NCBI GenBank assembly: GCA_027382625.1
Contig: JAJKFJ010021472.1
Span: forward strand, 1-64,000
Source: Tetmemena sp. SeJ-2015
Lineage: Eukaryota; Ciliophora; Spirotrichea; Sporadotrichida; Oxytrichidae
DNA: 64,000 bases
Direction: 5' to 3'
The first letter of the stretch is position 1, and every line of letters starts with the position of its first letter. The position numbers were made by a program, and so were the translations under genes. Under the pieces are notes generated by a model. That model was not told the DNA's origin. It ran no database searches and was given only the letters and a program-made list of their open reading frames with translations. This document shows, piece by piece, positions 1 through 11,735 of the stretch.

Positions 1-4
1 ATCT

Positions 5-2086
5 TCATAATCTCATTAAAGTTTTATTACTAGGTTGTGCTTAATTGCTAAGCACTTCTCTTTAGTCATCCTTTCGTGGTTTTATTGGTGTTACATTAAC
101 AGTTGAACTCTCCTTTTTAAACTCATGCCCATTTACACTTCCCATAGGTCCTTCTCCATTCATCCCTCTTGCGCTTCCTCTATCTCCACTATCAGTATAC
201 ACGAAATCTAGATTAGCACCTAAGTTCCCACCTCCATTTCCCTAGTTTGTTAAAATGCTTGCCCTGTCATCTCTAGTCATTGTTGTTGATTTTCGATCTG
301 GAGATTGAGAATCACCTCCTCGCTTTTTCCTAGTGCCATTTTCCCAATACCCAGTCTTAATTTTGCCCTTAGATGTAGTAAACTTGCCTTCTCCGTGTTG
401 TTTGCCGTTATGCCAGTATCCTTCATACTTTCTGCCATCCGGCCAAGTGTAAGAACCGAAGCCTTGCTTCTTGTCATAGACATAGAATCCGTCATAGATT
501 CTACCATCAGTCCATTTGTAAACTCCCTTACCATGAAGCTTGTTATCTTGCCATGAGCCCTCATACGAACGACCATCAGGCCACTTGTAAAGCCCATGAC
601 CTTCAATGTTGTTATTCACCCAAACTCTCGCAAAATAGAATAAGCATTCTAAATTCAAACTCCTTCGTAAACACTTCCATCAGCCCATTTGTAAGTGCCT
701 TGTCCATGCTTGCTGCCTTGCTTGAAGTGACCTTCGTAGAAAGATCCATCCTCCCACTCTTCTCTTCCCCAGCCGTCCTTCATATCATCCTTCCAACTTC
801 CAACATACTTGCTACCATTCTGATGGAAGTAAGTTCCTTGTCCGTTAGCTCTATCCTCTCTAAACTATCCCTCGTATACATCACCATTCACATGATAGAA
901 CACTCCGTTTCCACAGGCCTTTCCATTAATCCATTCACCTTCGTAGAAAGCCCCGTCCTTCCACTTTTAACTACCAATCCCATGCTTTAGAACTTCATAC
1001 CCGGAAATTGCATTAGAAGACGGAGGTCTGTTTGGGCTCGCGTGGGAAGCACTCGGACTTAAGAGTCTTTTCATCCAACCTGTGTAAATCGATTCATCCA
1101 AGAGCATCATATTCTCCACGAAGATAAGTTTCTTAAATTAAGCTTGGATATATAAAGATTATAGTCTTAAATTAATTTCTTGTCTTCAACCAGAGTAGGC
1201 ACCTTAAAGTTAGATTCGTGATTAGCTGCACTGACCCTATGAGAGGAGAATACAGGATTCATATTAGCGTTAACATTTTTAATGGAACTTCTTCTGCTAG
1301 GCTCAGCGTTAGTAGACTGACCTCCTGATAATAAATTTTCAACTGAAAATGAAACATCAAAAATATTTTAAGGATGCTTGCCCACCATTTGTTCCTTAAA
1401 ACTTGAAATTATTGCTTGCCTTAGGTGGATTCTATACAATGAAATTCAACAATTATACACATCTATATTCTTGCTGTAGACATCAGGCCCTTGAGAAGCT
1501 GTGCGGCCAATGTAAGATCCATTTCTGCTTGTGTAATTCTGAGTTGATTGTCCCTCTGCTCCAGATTTATTGTTTGCAGTTTGCAATTTATGACTCACTA
1601 TCCTAGCATTATTAGACTTATTCCTCTTTAAAAGATAAATGTTTGTAATTATAAAGATCCTTGCCTTGCTATTATAGTAATGATTGTAAATAGAGTTGCC
1701 AGGAGTTTCGCCTTCCTATGCCATGTAAGAATTCATGAGTAGATTATTGTGGCTGAGGCGTGCTCCTTACTCGCTGTAGAATGAATCCGCCTGATTGTGC
1801 AATTTTCTAATAAAATATGGTCGATGATAAGTATGCAATCCTCTTTTGAGCATTTTTAATTCAGGAAGTGTCATTTGTATCGAGTTTTCACTTTCATGGT
1901 CTAAATAAAGTTAATTCGATCTTAATGGAATTAAAGATGGTCTATGTTTCTAGATTCGTGATTACTTGAGAGAATATTTCTGTTTGCGCCCCCACACCAC
2001 TTTGCTTCTATGCAAGAGGTGTTATAAAAGTCTTGAACTCCCTCATTCATGACTGAGGTATTGCAATTGGTGCACGCTTGTCCCAT
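5..2086 (-). CDS. MORN-repeat protein with N-terminal lipidation motif
   Basis: The germline span is read from ATG at 2084-2086 to TGA at 5-7, with TAA/TAG as Gln. The N-terminus begins MGQACTNC, which fits N-myristoylation at Gly2 and palmitoylation at nearby Cys. A Ser/Asn-rich middle is followed by about nine MORN units of the type YKWPDGRSYEGSW between about 960 and 330, and a charged tail. MORN repeats usually bind membranes or phospholipids and scaffold cortical structures, so a cortical or membrane role is an inference. Four IESs with clean pointers interrupt the gene (listed separately). A fifth of 48 bp with pointer AAG is likely near 1617-1667. One extra base near 1107 is also needed to keep frame between the segments YLRGEYDAL and DESIYTGW. 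Family assignment is strong; partner and process are unknown. Confidence 0.85.
628..662 (-). other. IES with 7-bp pointer in MORN gene
   Basis: The pointer GAGTTTG (minus strand) occurs at 656-662 and 621-627. Without removal the frame hits TGA. Removing 35 bp restores the MORN unit as SVYEGVWVNNNIEGHG. Confidence 0.93.
1142..1175 (-). other. IES with 11-bp pointer in MORN gene
   Basis: The pointer TTAATTTAAGA (minus strand) occurs at 1165-1175 and 1131-1141. Removing 34 bp joins VEDKKLIQ to ETYLRGEYDAL. Confidence 0.8.
1439..1459 (-). other. 21-bp IES with 6-bp pointer in MORN gene
   Basis: The pointer TGTATA (minus strand) occurs at 1454-1459 and 1433-1438. Removing 21 bp bypasses an in-frame TGA and joins SKNIDVY to RIHLRQAIISSFKEQ. 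Confidence 0.88.
1904..1944 (-). other. IES with 8-bp pointer in MORN gene
   Basis: The pointer TAGACCAT (minus strand) occurs at 1937-1944 and 1896-1903. Removing 41 bp joins ESRNIDH to ESENSIQMTLPELKML and restores one frame. Confidence 0.92.
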
Positions 2087-2524
2087 TTCTATTTCAACAA
2101 GATCAACCAATAAAATAGACTAGCTCTTCATATAATTATCTTATAGAAGATAAGGCCTCTGACTGATAGAAATACTAACATAAGGCTGAATATTAATTTT
2201 TGATTTCCTCTTTTGATTTTAAAAGAGTATTTAATTGAATAACTTGATCCTTTACCAAATAAAATTATTGTTAGCAAGGATTTAAAGTGGTGAGTTTACA
2301 ATCTAATTTCTCATTTTAAAACCATGTTCTTTGTATTTCAAAATTTAGCACTATTTTATGCTCTCTAATACAAAATTCACTGTTAAGGGTTATTACATCT
2401 ATAATTTAACTAGAAAATAATGTGATTTTGATCATAAGAGCTCTCAAAGTCATTGCGTGAGAGTTAATACTTCAAGGTTTGATATTAAATTATGAAGAAG
2501 AGTCATTTATAGAGGTTAAATAAT
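2087..2524. other. AT-rich intergenic stretch
   Basis: This lies between the start of the MORN gene and the end of the next minus-strand gene. I see no open frame, RNA or repeat here. It should hold the promoter of the MORN gene and probably the chromosome-end sites used in the somatic nucleus. Confidence 0.5.
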
Positions 2525-5500
2525 TCATTTAAATGAGTATATGTGAAAAATTAAATCCTTATTTGATTGCGACCTATGTTGCTGAGCTTTCTCAAGTATG
2601 AGAGCCACAACAGAGCCCAACAAGATCAGAGCTCTTTCTAAAGAGGATCCATTTGGTAGTGAGATGTTGAATAATCGGATAAATCTAAGAATTACTATGT
2701 AAAGGTAAAAAATCTTACTGGTAGTTTGAATGTAACTTAAAAGCTGAAATGCTTTTAGATATCACATAAGTCATAATATCAAGTTCATTATCAGAGGCCA
2801 TCTCTTTATCTTTGAGCATAGCCATGTGGAATATATGTGCACATATAGCTGAGGTTCTTGCAACAACCTACAGTTTCTCCATAGTGAAATCATTAATTAG
2901 TATTTTAAAAGGTCGTTGTATATCTGCTGAACTTATCAAAGGCTGTAATAGCATCAATCCAGAGATTTTCATCTTGCAACTCAGAAGGGAACTCCAAAGA
3001 TTCGAATGTAAAGGAGTTTCTCTGAATTGCTCTTTGAATTTCAATATCGATTATTGAAGGCTCTATCAACACAAATATGCTAAAAGCAGGATTACATTTT
3101 AACTTTCTTCTTACTGTCTATGCAATTATCTGCAGATGTATTCATTTATTTCTTTTTGGGCCTCTGAAAGATTCTTGGCTAGATATGGATTGCTCATTAG
3201 AAGATTTTTGATAACCTCTATGAATGACTCGTATGTACCTTTTAAATTTAGATAGTCTTGCTTTCCTCCAGTCACAGCCCTCATCACCTAAAATTGGCAA
3301 CAACAATAAATCTATTATGAACTCTCCCTTGAATTTATTTTGGAGAGCAATCATAAAGCTATAATAAAATGTGAGATGCCATATATATATTCTTACAAGT
3401 CAATCTTCTTGAGTTAGTAATTAAATTTTATGCTAAAAGATATTTAGTTACTTATGAAATATGATGAATGCTTGGTCCTTCTGAAGCCACTTATTTAGCT
3501 TTAGTGCATTGTATTATTCGATAGCACAGATGGATTAACTCTTGAGGGACCTAGTGTGCTTGAAGCTAGGCTATTACTGAAATTATTAAATTTTGAAAAT
3601 GCTTGAGGAGCTTAGCCTGCATCTTTAATCAAGAGATATCGCATGTAGATGATCATACTTTGAATCCTCATTTTGTCTTTGTCACCACCTTCTCTTGCCA
3701 GACTATTGCATTCATCTGCCCTTATCAAAGTTAAGAGAAGGGTACTCAAGTCTTTTCCCAAGTCATGGTTCTTTTCCCTCATTATCTACTGGAGACTTGG
3801 GAACTAAACCTCTTCAAGAGCCATTAATTCGCTCATGTTTCTTATCAACTGTTTGTATCTACCTCCTAGAACAAAAAATAAAATTAGGAAATACTTAGCA
3901 TGCATTTTTATTAGAACTTCATTAGGATTGATGTCATTCTTTTCAAGGAACTTATTAGTTTCATAGTCCAAGATTTATTAGAGTACATGAAAAGCCCTGC
4001 TTGAGAGGGTCTCTTTGATTCTGTAGAACATTACATATTTGACTCTGGACTGCAAACTCATGGTTTAATTCAAAGTAGAATCCAAATTTGCTATAGAGTC
4101 TTCGTTCCTGCTGTCGAAATGATCCTTCAAGGATGAGTAGAGATATATTATACACTCTAATTCCAAAATTGTCATCGAGCATCCCATCCAGATTAGATTC
4201 CAGTCGCATCATCATCTTCTCAAGCAATTATTCAATGTTAAATTAAGAGAACGAATATATTTTGTCTCTTGAAGTCATCAAGTTTCATGAGCACACTCTC
4301 AACCAATTACTTCTCCTTTTAGATACTGGGCTGAGTGTAAATATTAACGTCGATATTTAGCAAAAGGTCGTAGAATATCATCACATTGTCCCTAAAATAT
4401 CATTATTGAATCAAGAGAATAATTATATAATAGCATAGACAGCAATATAATGCAGTTTGGAAGAAAATAGTTTTCGCAGCCTCTTTGAAATCTTGTGGCT
4501 TAGGAAGTATTCCATAAAACTCAGGAATTTAAAAGCATTAGCTCAGTAATTTAAAGAGCTTCAAAATCCTGTACAGTTCAGCCTTCAAAATAATAATTAA
4601 TTATGTAAATTTGAAGATATATGTGGTGTTAAAGTTTCTCCATAGGTGTCTCCTCTCTGCTGAAATCTAGTGTTAACTTATTTAACTAAAGCCCTCATGG
4701 ATATCAGAGTTCTGAACTCTTTGAGAATCTGAAATATTTTCTTTGTCATTTGCTATTACTGAATGCCATTGAACTTGTTTAGTGCTAGTTTGTACCTCTT
4801 ATTCCTGGAGTCTGCCTATTCTGTCCTTGCAATGCCCCTGTATTTTGGTTTCCACCGTTAGGAGGTGCCGTATTAGTCTAAACTATTCCAAATAAGAGTT
4901 GACCAGTGAGAAGAGGATTTGCTTGATGTTTATCGCAGCGATCAAATCTCTCCAAGCTGAAGCCTCCTCTCTCAGAATCAAAATTCAGGCAAACAAACGG
5001 CTTAACGTTTTGAATGATGTGCGTAATCAATAACGACTGTTGGATCTTGTTTTAAAAAATTTAAGACTCTAAATATAACTAAGTTGCAGTAGTCTTTTTC
5101 AAGTTTAACTTGGTTCTAGAAGTATTAAAGATCATCCTAGAAGCAAGAGAGCATCATCTTCAACTTTTCATATCCAGTGGACAATAAAAAGTTTAAATAA
5201 TTTAATTAAGAGCTTCTAAGAATTTATATGAATACCTATTAGTTTTGCATTTTATGATTACTGGTTGCAGTATCTCTACTTGTATCAACGGGAGGTGGGC
5301 TTAAATCGTACTACAGATTTTGAATTTTGATTATAGTTCTGTTTATTAAATGCTTGATAGTATATCTAATATACTGAGTGCATCTTTGTATTGCCAACAA
5401 GTCCAAGTTACTGCAGGTTTCTGTAGATGATTCCTTAAATAAATGCAAATAAGCTTAATCAATCAAGGACTCTTCGATGTTGATTTTAGCTTCTCCAAAA

Positions 5501-6108
5501 TTATTGTATAATAAACCTAAGCAATTCATCCATATCTGCGTCATGCTCTTTGAGAGTGTCTACATTAGCTCTTATCAGTCTAATTAGTTTCTTGAAGTCA
5601 ACAATTGCCTATTCATTTTGAAATTATGAAGAATCAAGAGATGGGGGTGGATTAATACCTTTGATAGTTTATGAACTCATTGATAGAAGGCAAATAGAAA
5701 AAGTCTTAAGCCTTCTCTATTCTTTCCAGAGGAGCCATTCTGAAGATTTGACTCAGCACCTACAATAATGTTAAAGTAAATGAAGATGAAATTACTTGTT
5801 AGGCAATTTAAAAGAAAGAGAGAGAAAGAAAGAAATGAAATATAACTACTAGCTCAGCCATTTGTCAACTAAGAGGTGATTCAAAATCAATAATAGGATG
5901 TATAATTAGACACAGCAAAATATATGCCTTCAAAATGTCTGGTTTCGCTTTAACAATTGCATCTGCGAGAATCTTCAAAAAGCTTCTGACAGAGTTGGGA
6001 ATTTGCCAAACTGATGTGTAAATGTTCTCAGAAATCTTTATCAAAATTTGATAAGTTATTGAGGTATTTGATGCATAGTTACAAATGAAAATTGGAAATT
6101 TAATGCTC
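2525..6108 (-). CDS. Large protein with RasGAP-like N-terminal part
   Basis: Coding pieces run on the minus strand from about 6108 to TGA at 2525-2527. The first piece (5865-6108) has the pattern QIPNSVRSFLKIL then AYILLCLIIHPIID, and the next has LPSINEFINYQR. These resemble the helices around the conserved FLR..NPAI segment of RasGAP/IQGAP domains, but I see no full arginine-finger block, so this is a tentative family call. The rest is long, helical and rich in Gln, Leu and Lys, ending LEKAQQHRSQSNKDLIF. A GT-AG intron near 2713-2747 fits the last junction. Frames change several times (for example near 5070, 4740 and 2890), from IESs or single-base errors that I could not all place. The true N-terminus is uncertain because the first piece abuts the end of gatB. 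Confidence 0.5.
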
Positions 6109-7880
6109 ACTAAAGTCCAATCTTTTATCTAATTAGAGCTTGGATCTTTTGCGCATCTCCACTCCCTTTAAGTTTCTTCATCGTTAGTCCAACTAAAAAT
6201 TGAACTTGACCATCCTTTTTCGTTTTGACAATCTTATCTACCACATCTTATTTCTCTCTCAGTACATCATCAACCACAGATTCATAGTCAACACTTGCCG
6301 AAGTATCTATCAGTAGGTTACTTGCCTCAGCAATTTGTAGAGGAGTTCTCTTATCCCCATCAATTAGTTCATACGCTATACGCTTAGCGTTATTTTGAGA
6401 AACTCTTCCTTCACTCACTAAATCTATTAGATCTGCAATAAAAGCACCATTAGAGAAGTTTACAGTGACTATAGGTAACAGATCCAGCTCCTTCTTCTAG
6501 ATATTTCCAAAAATTATGGTGAAGAATATTAAATGTAGCCCTTATAAATTAAAGAACCACTAAAAGACAGCGTTCACATCTCTTGGCTTGCCTACTCCTT
6601 TTTAAACTTTCTCAGAATTCTCAACTATATTCTCAAAGATTGAGACTAATAATCCATTCTCATCATTTCCAAAGAGAGTGAGGACTTCCCAAACCTAGAG
6701 TCCGTATTTTTAAATGAAGAGATTTCTCTGTTCAAAAGGTGTTGGCTGAAGTCCTTAGCTCACAAATTGGATTCTATCAGGTGAGACCGTGATGCAAGGC
6801 AAGTCTGGGTCCTGTAAGAACCTGTAATCAGGATCCTGTTCTTTAGATCTCAAAGAAATTGTTGAGTTGTTAACTGAGTCGTATCTTCTTGTTTCTTTAG
6901 CTATCTACTTGCCTTAGTTAAGAAGCTCTATATGTCTTTAAAAAAATTTTAGCACTTTAAAAAAAACCAAAGAATTATTCTAATGTCTCAGTATCTCGTA
7001 CTCTATAGCCTTTTCAACAAACTTAGCTCCAAGTACATTTTTAATCTCAACTCTGTTTCCCTAAACTGCTCTCCTTTCTCATTTTAACCGCTGACTGAGA
7101 CATTAACATCGCATCTCATCTGTCCCTCCTCCATATTTGCCTCAGAAAGACCCAGAGCTTTAAGCATATCCTAAATTTCTTTGACTACTAGTTTCCCATC
7201 CTCTGGATGATCTATCTCGGGCTCAGTAACTATCTCCAGCAGAGGCATGCCAGCTCTATTATAGTCAACCAATGTAAAGTCTTTGAAATCGTGGAAGCTC
7301 TTTGCTGAGTCCTATTTTCAATATTTCAAATGATCATTCAATATACTTACCTATTCCATTTGGATTCTTTAGATGTTGATGAATCTAGGTTAGCACAGCC
7401 GATCATAGAAGTATAATTTGCCTCTCTCCATGATTGGATAGTTCTTCTGTGTGATTTGATAGCCTTGAGGAAGATCTGAGTAGAAGTAATGTTTGCGATC
7501 AAACTTAATCCTTGGATTGATATCTCCCTTGAATGCTAGTGATGCTTTAATGGCTAAGTCAAGACATTCTTCGTTCAAAACAGGCAGCATTCCGGGTAGA
7601 GCAAGATCCACATGATTAGTCTCTGTGTTTGCAGGCGCAAGCTAAGAACATAGAGAAGCTATAAGGTGAGTTAAGTTTTAAGAAACTCCTATCTTTAATA
7701 TTTACTTGAGAATAGTTTGTGCTTGGTGAGCATCTGGCAATGAATTTCAAAGCCAACTTTAACTTTGAACTGCTTCATCTTCTCTTCAATTTCACTTTTC
7801 CTTTGTTAGTGCTGATGAAGACCTTCCATTTTCTTGCTGCTGAAAAGTCTCAACTAGTTTATTAACAGTTGGCTCTTCAT
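6107..7880 (-). CDS. gatB: Glutamyl-tRNA(Gln) amidotransferase subunit B, organellar
   Basis: GatB, with GatA and GatC, converts misacylated Glu-tRNA(Gln) to Gln-tRNA(Gln), here probably in the mitochondrion. Landmarks in order: VGFEIHCQMLTKHKLFSS, NTETNHVDLALPGMLPVL, KFDRKHYFYSDLPQGYQI, AGMPLLEIVTEPEIDHP, MRCDVNVSVSG, VEIKNVLGAKFVEKAIEYE, and a C-terminal YqeY-like tail FLVGLTMKKLKGSGDAQK. These are the classical GatB blocks. The start ATG at 7878-7880 gives a basic leader (INQLRLFSSKK) suited to mitochondrial import. TGA is at 6107-6109. An intron or IES lies near 7635-7715. The frame between KGEQ and NRVEIKN needs one extra G in a GGG run near 7062, which looks like a sequence error. No gatA or gatC is nearby, as expected for a nuclear gene. 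Confidence 0.9.
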
Positions 7881-8199
7881 GAGGCCATAAGGTCTTTAAG
7901 AATTAAAAAGGATCGAGTTCATTTTAGGGTTATAAAATTATAATAAGACCAGATAAATAATAAGCATTAAATTCAGATTATAGTATAAATAATATTGAAA
8001 AGCTCATACAAGATTATCAAAATGAGAAATAAAACTAAAATAAAACTTAATTATGCTCTTAAAAAAGATAATTAATTTTCAGATGAGTGTCCAGGATTTT
8101 TATGTCTAGAGATGAATCCACTATTTTCACTACTCTATTTCTAATTAGAACAATTTATTTTATTTTACTATCATAGATATTTTTAAACTCTTATCTATA
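7881..8199. other. Divergent intergenic region
   Basis: AT-rich spacer between the starts of gatB (-) and the Ap4A enzyme (+). It should carry both upstream regions. I see no further gene. Confidence 0.5.
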
Positions 8200-9397
8200 A
8201 TGGTCAGCACATCAAGGTAAATAGCAAGCTGTGTAGCTAAAAGATTTAAGGAGCTTCCTTGTCAGGAGTTTTTAGAACATTTAAGGTCTCAAGTCAGAAC
8301 CAATTTTGTGAACAACCCATCTATCAAGTACATTAAGAGTGGAGAGCCTGAGTTAATTGAAGACTAGGGGATCCACTATGATGTGCGAATTCTCTAATCT
8401 CTCTCGCTCAAACCAATTGGCGTTGCAGAGAATTTTGCAAAGATGGAAATCAGCTAAGAGCAAAGTTAAAATGATGAAAGCAAGGCCTTACAGGAAGAGA
8501 GTAAGGAGAGCCACTTCTCAAGAAGTAGTGCCATTGATTGAAAAGAAGGATCCTTTCATGCCTCCATTTGAAGAGGGATAGTTTATTGAAGATGTATCGG
8601 ACTCGCATTGCTTGCTATTCAACAAGTACTCTGTTGCTAATGAGCACGTACTAGTAATTACAAAAGAAATGGAGGATTAGAGAGGACCCTTGAGCGTCGA
8701 TGACTTCAAAGCTGCTCTTATTACTTGCAGGGCACTAGATGCTTTTATGTTCTTCAACTGCGGCTTCAAATCTGGAGCAAGTGTTCCCCACAGACATATG
8801 CAAGTCATCCCATACTCATCTATGCATTTATCTTCAAATATATTTTCTTGATATCATTATGAAACTTAAAATTTGGTTATCTGTCCTGCCAGTAGAGTAA
8901 GCAGCACTGAAGCATGTTTCTATGAACAGAGTTGCCACTAATGAATTCACTCTGCCTTAGTTCGGACAAATCAGGCATATTTTCAGCAAGGTAGACCCCG
9001 CAGTGTTTTCTCTGAAATACGAAAGTATGGATGAAATGGAGGACATGGCTATTTAGCTTGAAAATTAGTATTGGGACTGCTTGAATGAACTGGGCGACAA
9101 CGAGTATGACTTTGAGAAGAGCTATAGTCTTATCCTCACTAGGAATTTCTTGCTTTAAATTGAATAAATGTAAGAATTGAAATTATATTGCTTATAGCGA
9201 TGAGAGACAGCGAGTTAGTAAGAGACGAAGAGACAGGAATCAGCTTGAACATAAACTCTTTGGGCTTTGCAGGCAGCTTCGCAGTTAAGAATCAAGAGAG
9301 TCTCGATCTATTGAAGAAACTCACTCCTACCAAAGTCTTGGAAGGGCTTGGAACTCCAATTGGGCAAGAATTAGAGCCAATCGAACCTAGAGATTGA
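8200..9397 (+). CDS. Ap4A phosphorylase-like (HIT superfamily) nucleotidyltransferase
   Basis: The protein matches the APA1/APA2 type of diadenosine tetraphosphate phosphorylase, which splits Ap4A with phosphate into ATP and ADP. Landmarks: KKDPFMPPFEEGQFIEDV, SDSHCLLFNKYSVANEHVLV, the HIT-like motif SVPHRHMQVIP near 8790-8810, and the C-terminal FSLKYES and GFAGSFAVKNQESL blocks. The catalytic His of the HxHxQ-type motif is intact. Start ATG is at 8200-8202 and TGA at 9395-9397. TAA/TAG codons are common. Three IESs break the frame and each is explained by an exact pointer pair, so this gene is one of the best demonstrations of the germline nature of the window. About 360 residues after removal, near the size of fungal APA1. 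Cytosolic location is inferred. Confidence 0.88.
8498..8525 (+). other. 28-bp IES with pointer GAAG
   Basis: Pointer copies lie at 8494-8497 and 8522-8525. Removal joins DESKALQE to VVPLIEKKDPFMPP and corrects the frame. Confidence 0.85.
8834..8882 (+). other. 49-bp IES with pointer TTATCT
   Basis: Pointer copies lie at 8828-8833 and 8877-8882. Removal joins PYSSMHLS to VLPVEQAALKHVSMN right after the HIT-like motif and removes a TGA. Confidence 0.93.
9156..9193 (+). other. 38-bp IES with pointer TTGCTT
   Basis: Pointer copies lie at 9150-9155 and 9188-9193. Removal joins LTRNFLL to IAMRDSELVRDEE, as expected for the C-terminal domain. Confidence 0.93.
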
Positions 9398-9529
9398 TTT
9401 ATTCATATGAGCAAAAATAATTAACCTAACCTAATTTCATGAATCATCCATGTCTCAAACTCTGATTGGTGTTATTAAGGAATTTAAATTTAAAAGAAAT
9501 TATAAAGAATGACGCTGGGTTAAAGATTA

Positions 9530-10656
9530 ATGACAAACTTCGTTCTACTGTTAGTTTCTACAGTGTTTTATCTGGCTCAGGGCTTTAAAGTCTTGAAAGT
9601 GACTAGAGAGCTGTAGAAGTAGGGACTCCATCGAGAGATGTAAACAAACTTCACAGTGCTTATTGAAAAGCCAAGTGAGCTCAGTTGCCATCTTGTTTAA
9701 AAATAATATAAGCTGTGAGGTAAGAACCACCATTTGATATTCTGTCTCTATGAAGATTATGAGCTCTCTTCTTAATTATTGCTTATATGCCTAATAAATC
9801 TAAAGGAATAATTCTGAGTTCATCTTAACTGATTTGATATTTTAGAGAAAACGTGACCAGGAACTTTTACATGTAACTTGAAGAGCTGACTATTTTGAGA
9901 AGGTTTGAATTCTATCCCAGAAAAGATTATCGATATTGAGAAACCATCCTCTATTTCGGAGTCGCATGAACTCTGGTGGAAGGTGCCTCTACACTTGGAG
10001 AAGTAGCTACATTCCACGTATGTCAAAAATTATGAGGTCAGAGTTGACTTACAAGACGTCTACATAGTACATCATCTATAAGCAATATAAGCAATGAAGA
10101 ATATATTAGATTTGCTTTTATAGTACACATTCAGGTGCATTTACCTCTGCACTTCAGATACCAGCCAGTTAAGAGCGGAAAAGAGTATACAAACGTGTCA
10201 ATTCCCTCTCCAAGAGTTTACTTCGACTGCGATGGAAAATCTCTTCAGCGATATTCGAAGGACTACGCACTACAACAATAGCAAGATGAGCTTGATGCTT
10301 AAGAAATGCCAGAGATCATCCATAATTCCACAAATTCAGGAAGCTCAAGCGTCAACTCAGAAAAGACAAGCAAATCTAATGCAAATGCTTCAGATGAATA
10401 GCACTATTCTAAAGCTAATAATGCTATAAAGAAGGCTAAAAGCAAATCAAAGAGAACTGTTGTGCTCAATAACTTGCTAGATAAGAAAAGTAAGCCAGAT
10501 TTTAAGCCTTACTTCATGATCCCTAACGGACGAAAAGAGGAGTACTTACAGGTATTAGCCACTACTTTGAGTTTAACATTTGGCAGCTTCTTGCTTATTA
10601 GCTTTACTTTAATGAGAAAAGCGAGCCAGCCACTTATTAAGTAAATAGATTAGTGA
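9530..10656 (+). CDS. PIG-X-like subunit of GPI mannosyltransferase I
   Basis: PIG-X is the small ER membrane partner that stabilises PIG-M, which adds the first mannose to GPI anchors. The start ATG (9530-9532) gives a signal peptide MTNFVLLLVSTVFYLAQG, followed by GLHREMQTNFTVLI (PIG-X/PBN1 style). Next come IIDIEKPSSISESHELWW, HLPLHFRYQPVKSGKEYT and SIPSPRVYFDC, which is the family's FHFRYQ..P....C region. A Ser/Asn/Lys-rich stretch precedes one membrane helix near 10570-10610 (TLSLTFGSFLLISFTLM) and a short basic tail ending at TGA 10654-10656. That is the type I topology expected of PIG-X. At least one IES lies in 9710-9845 and small frame changes occur near 9910 and 10090-10130. The Ser-rich linker is longer than in animal homologs. 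Confidence 0.72.
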
Positions 10657-10843
10657 GCAATTAACTCAAAAGAATGGAAGCTTTTGAAAGATCTTTAACT
10701 TTAAATGATGATGAATAAGGTTAGAAGATGTTGATAATTAAGAAGAAGTTATGAAATTAATAAACCCGACCCAAATGTTAAGTTTGCAGATGAGGGTATT
10801 TTATATTAAGGTGGAAAATTTCTTGCATATTAGATCTCGTTGC

Positions 10844-11735
10844 TCACTGCTCTTCTTCCTCCTCTTCTTCTTCCTCATCTTCCTCGTCGCCTTCCTCTTC
10901 TCCCTCTCCCTCTTCGTCCTCCTCATCGTCCTCCTCTTCTTCCTATTTCTTAGCTGCAGCTCCATTCTTCTTCGCATTTGCAGGTTTGGTTTCAGCTTAT
11001 TTCTTTGTTGCTGCAGCTGTTTTTGAGTTTTTGGCTACATTACCCTTTCCCGCATCATAAGCCTACTTCTCCTTCTCATATTTCTACTTAGCCTCCGATG
11101 CCTTCTTCTCATAAACTGATTTCTTGGGGCCTCCAATTCTCCCCATTCCTTGGAAAGCAGCTTAGTGTATTCAGTGTGTGCCTTTCCAGGCTGCTCTTTC
11201 TTCAGCAAATCCATTCTGTCCTTCTGGAACATGAAGTATGCATTAATGGGTCGCTTGGGTCTGTCCTCGTCATCACCTGCCCACTTCCACCGCTGCCTGC
11301 TCCACTAGCAGCCACCTTCTTCTTTTTCTTTGGAGCAGCACCCTTGGCAGATATCTCTCTTTCGTAGCGTTGCTTCTCCTTCTCATTCAAGTCCTCATAC
11401 TTCTTCTTCTTTTTGGCATCCATAGCTTTCCACTCCTCACTCATCTTCTTGGTCTGTGCTCCCATTTGCATTGTAGGTTCCTCAACCTTTAGTTGCACTC
11501 GCCTCTCTTGGCAGTATATGAAGAAAGCAGATAGTGGCCGCTTTATCTTCTCCTCTTCTACTTAGGGTTGCTCCTTCTGCTTAGTCTTGCCATTAGTAGG
11601 GGCTGCTCCTTTCTTGCCCTTAGCTCCATAGTCTTCATCATCGCTGCCCTTGTTCTTCTTGCCGCCATTTGCCTTTGCGTTCTTTGCGGGTGGTTGATCA
11701 CCTACAACCTTCTTTCCATTAGTCTTGAGTACCAT
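10844..11735 (-). CDS. Protein with two HMG boxes and an acidic tail
   Basis: HMG-box proteins bend DNA in chromatin. Start ATG is at 11733-11735 and TGA at 10844-10846. A Lys/Gly-rich N-terminus leads to box 1 (KIKRPLSAFFIYCQERR, KKMSEEWKAMDAKKKKKYED) and then a basic, Gly-rich linker. Box 2 follows (RPKRPINAYFMFQKDRM, SKEWGELEAP, KKSVYEKKASEAKQKYEK), then KKQAETKPANAKKNGAAAKK and a long Asp/Glu tail. The layout equals HMGB proteins. The linker GSGGSG to GDDEDRPK and the box-2 helix at EAPKKS each need one more base in a G or C run (near 11283 and 11125). With those, helix spacing equals the family's, so error is likelier than an IES. The only direct repeats there are 4 bp long. Confidence 0.88.

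Noticed and set aside
277..990. Plus-strand and alternative minus-strand frames over the MORN gene
   Set aside because: They are shadows of the MORN repeats and lack coding features.
10751..11026. Plus-strand Phe/Leu-rich membrane-like frame
   Set aside because: It is the antisense of the Glu/Asp-rich tail of the HMG-box protein.
11125..11291. 8-bp and 14-bp micro-IESs in the HMG gene (repeats GGAG and GGTG)
   Set aside because: Removal would shorten HMG helix 2 below family length; adding one base in a C or G run fits better, and 4-bp repeats at the right spacing are expected by chance.
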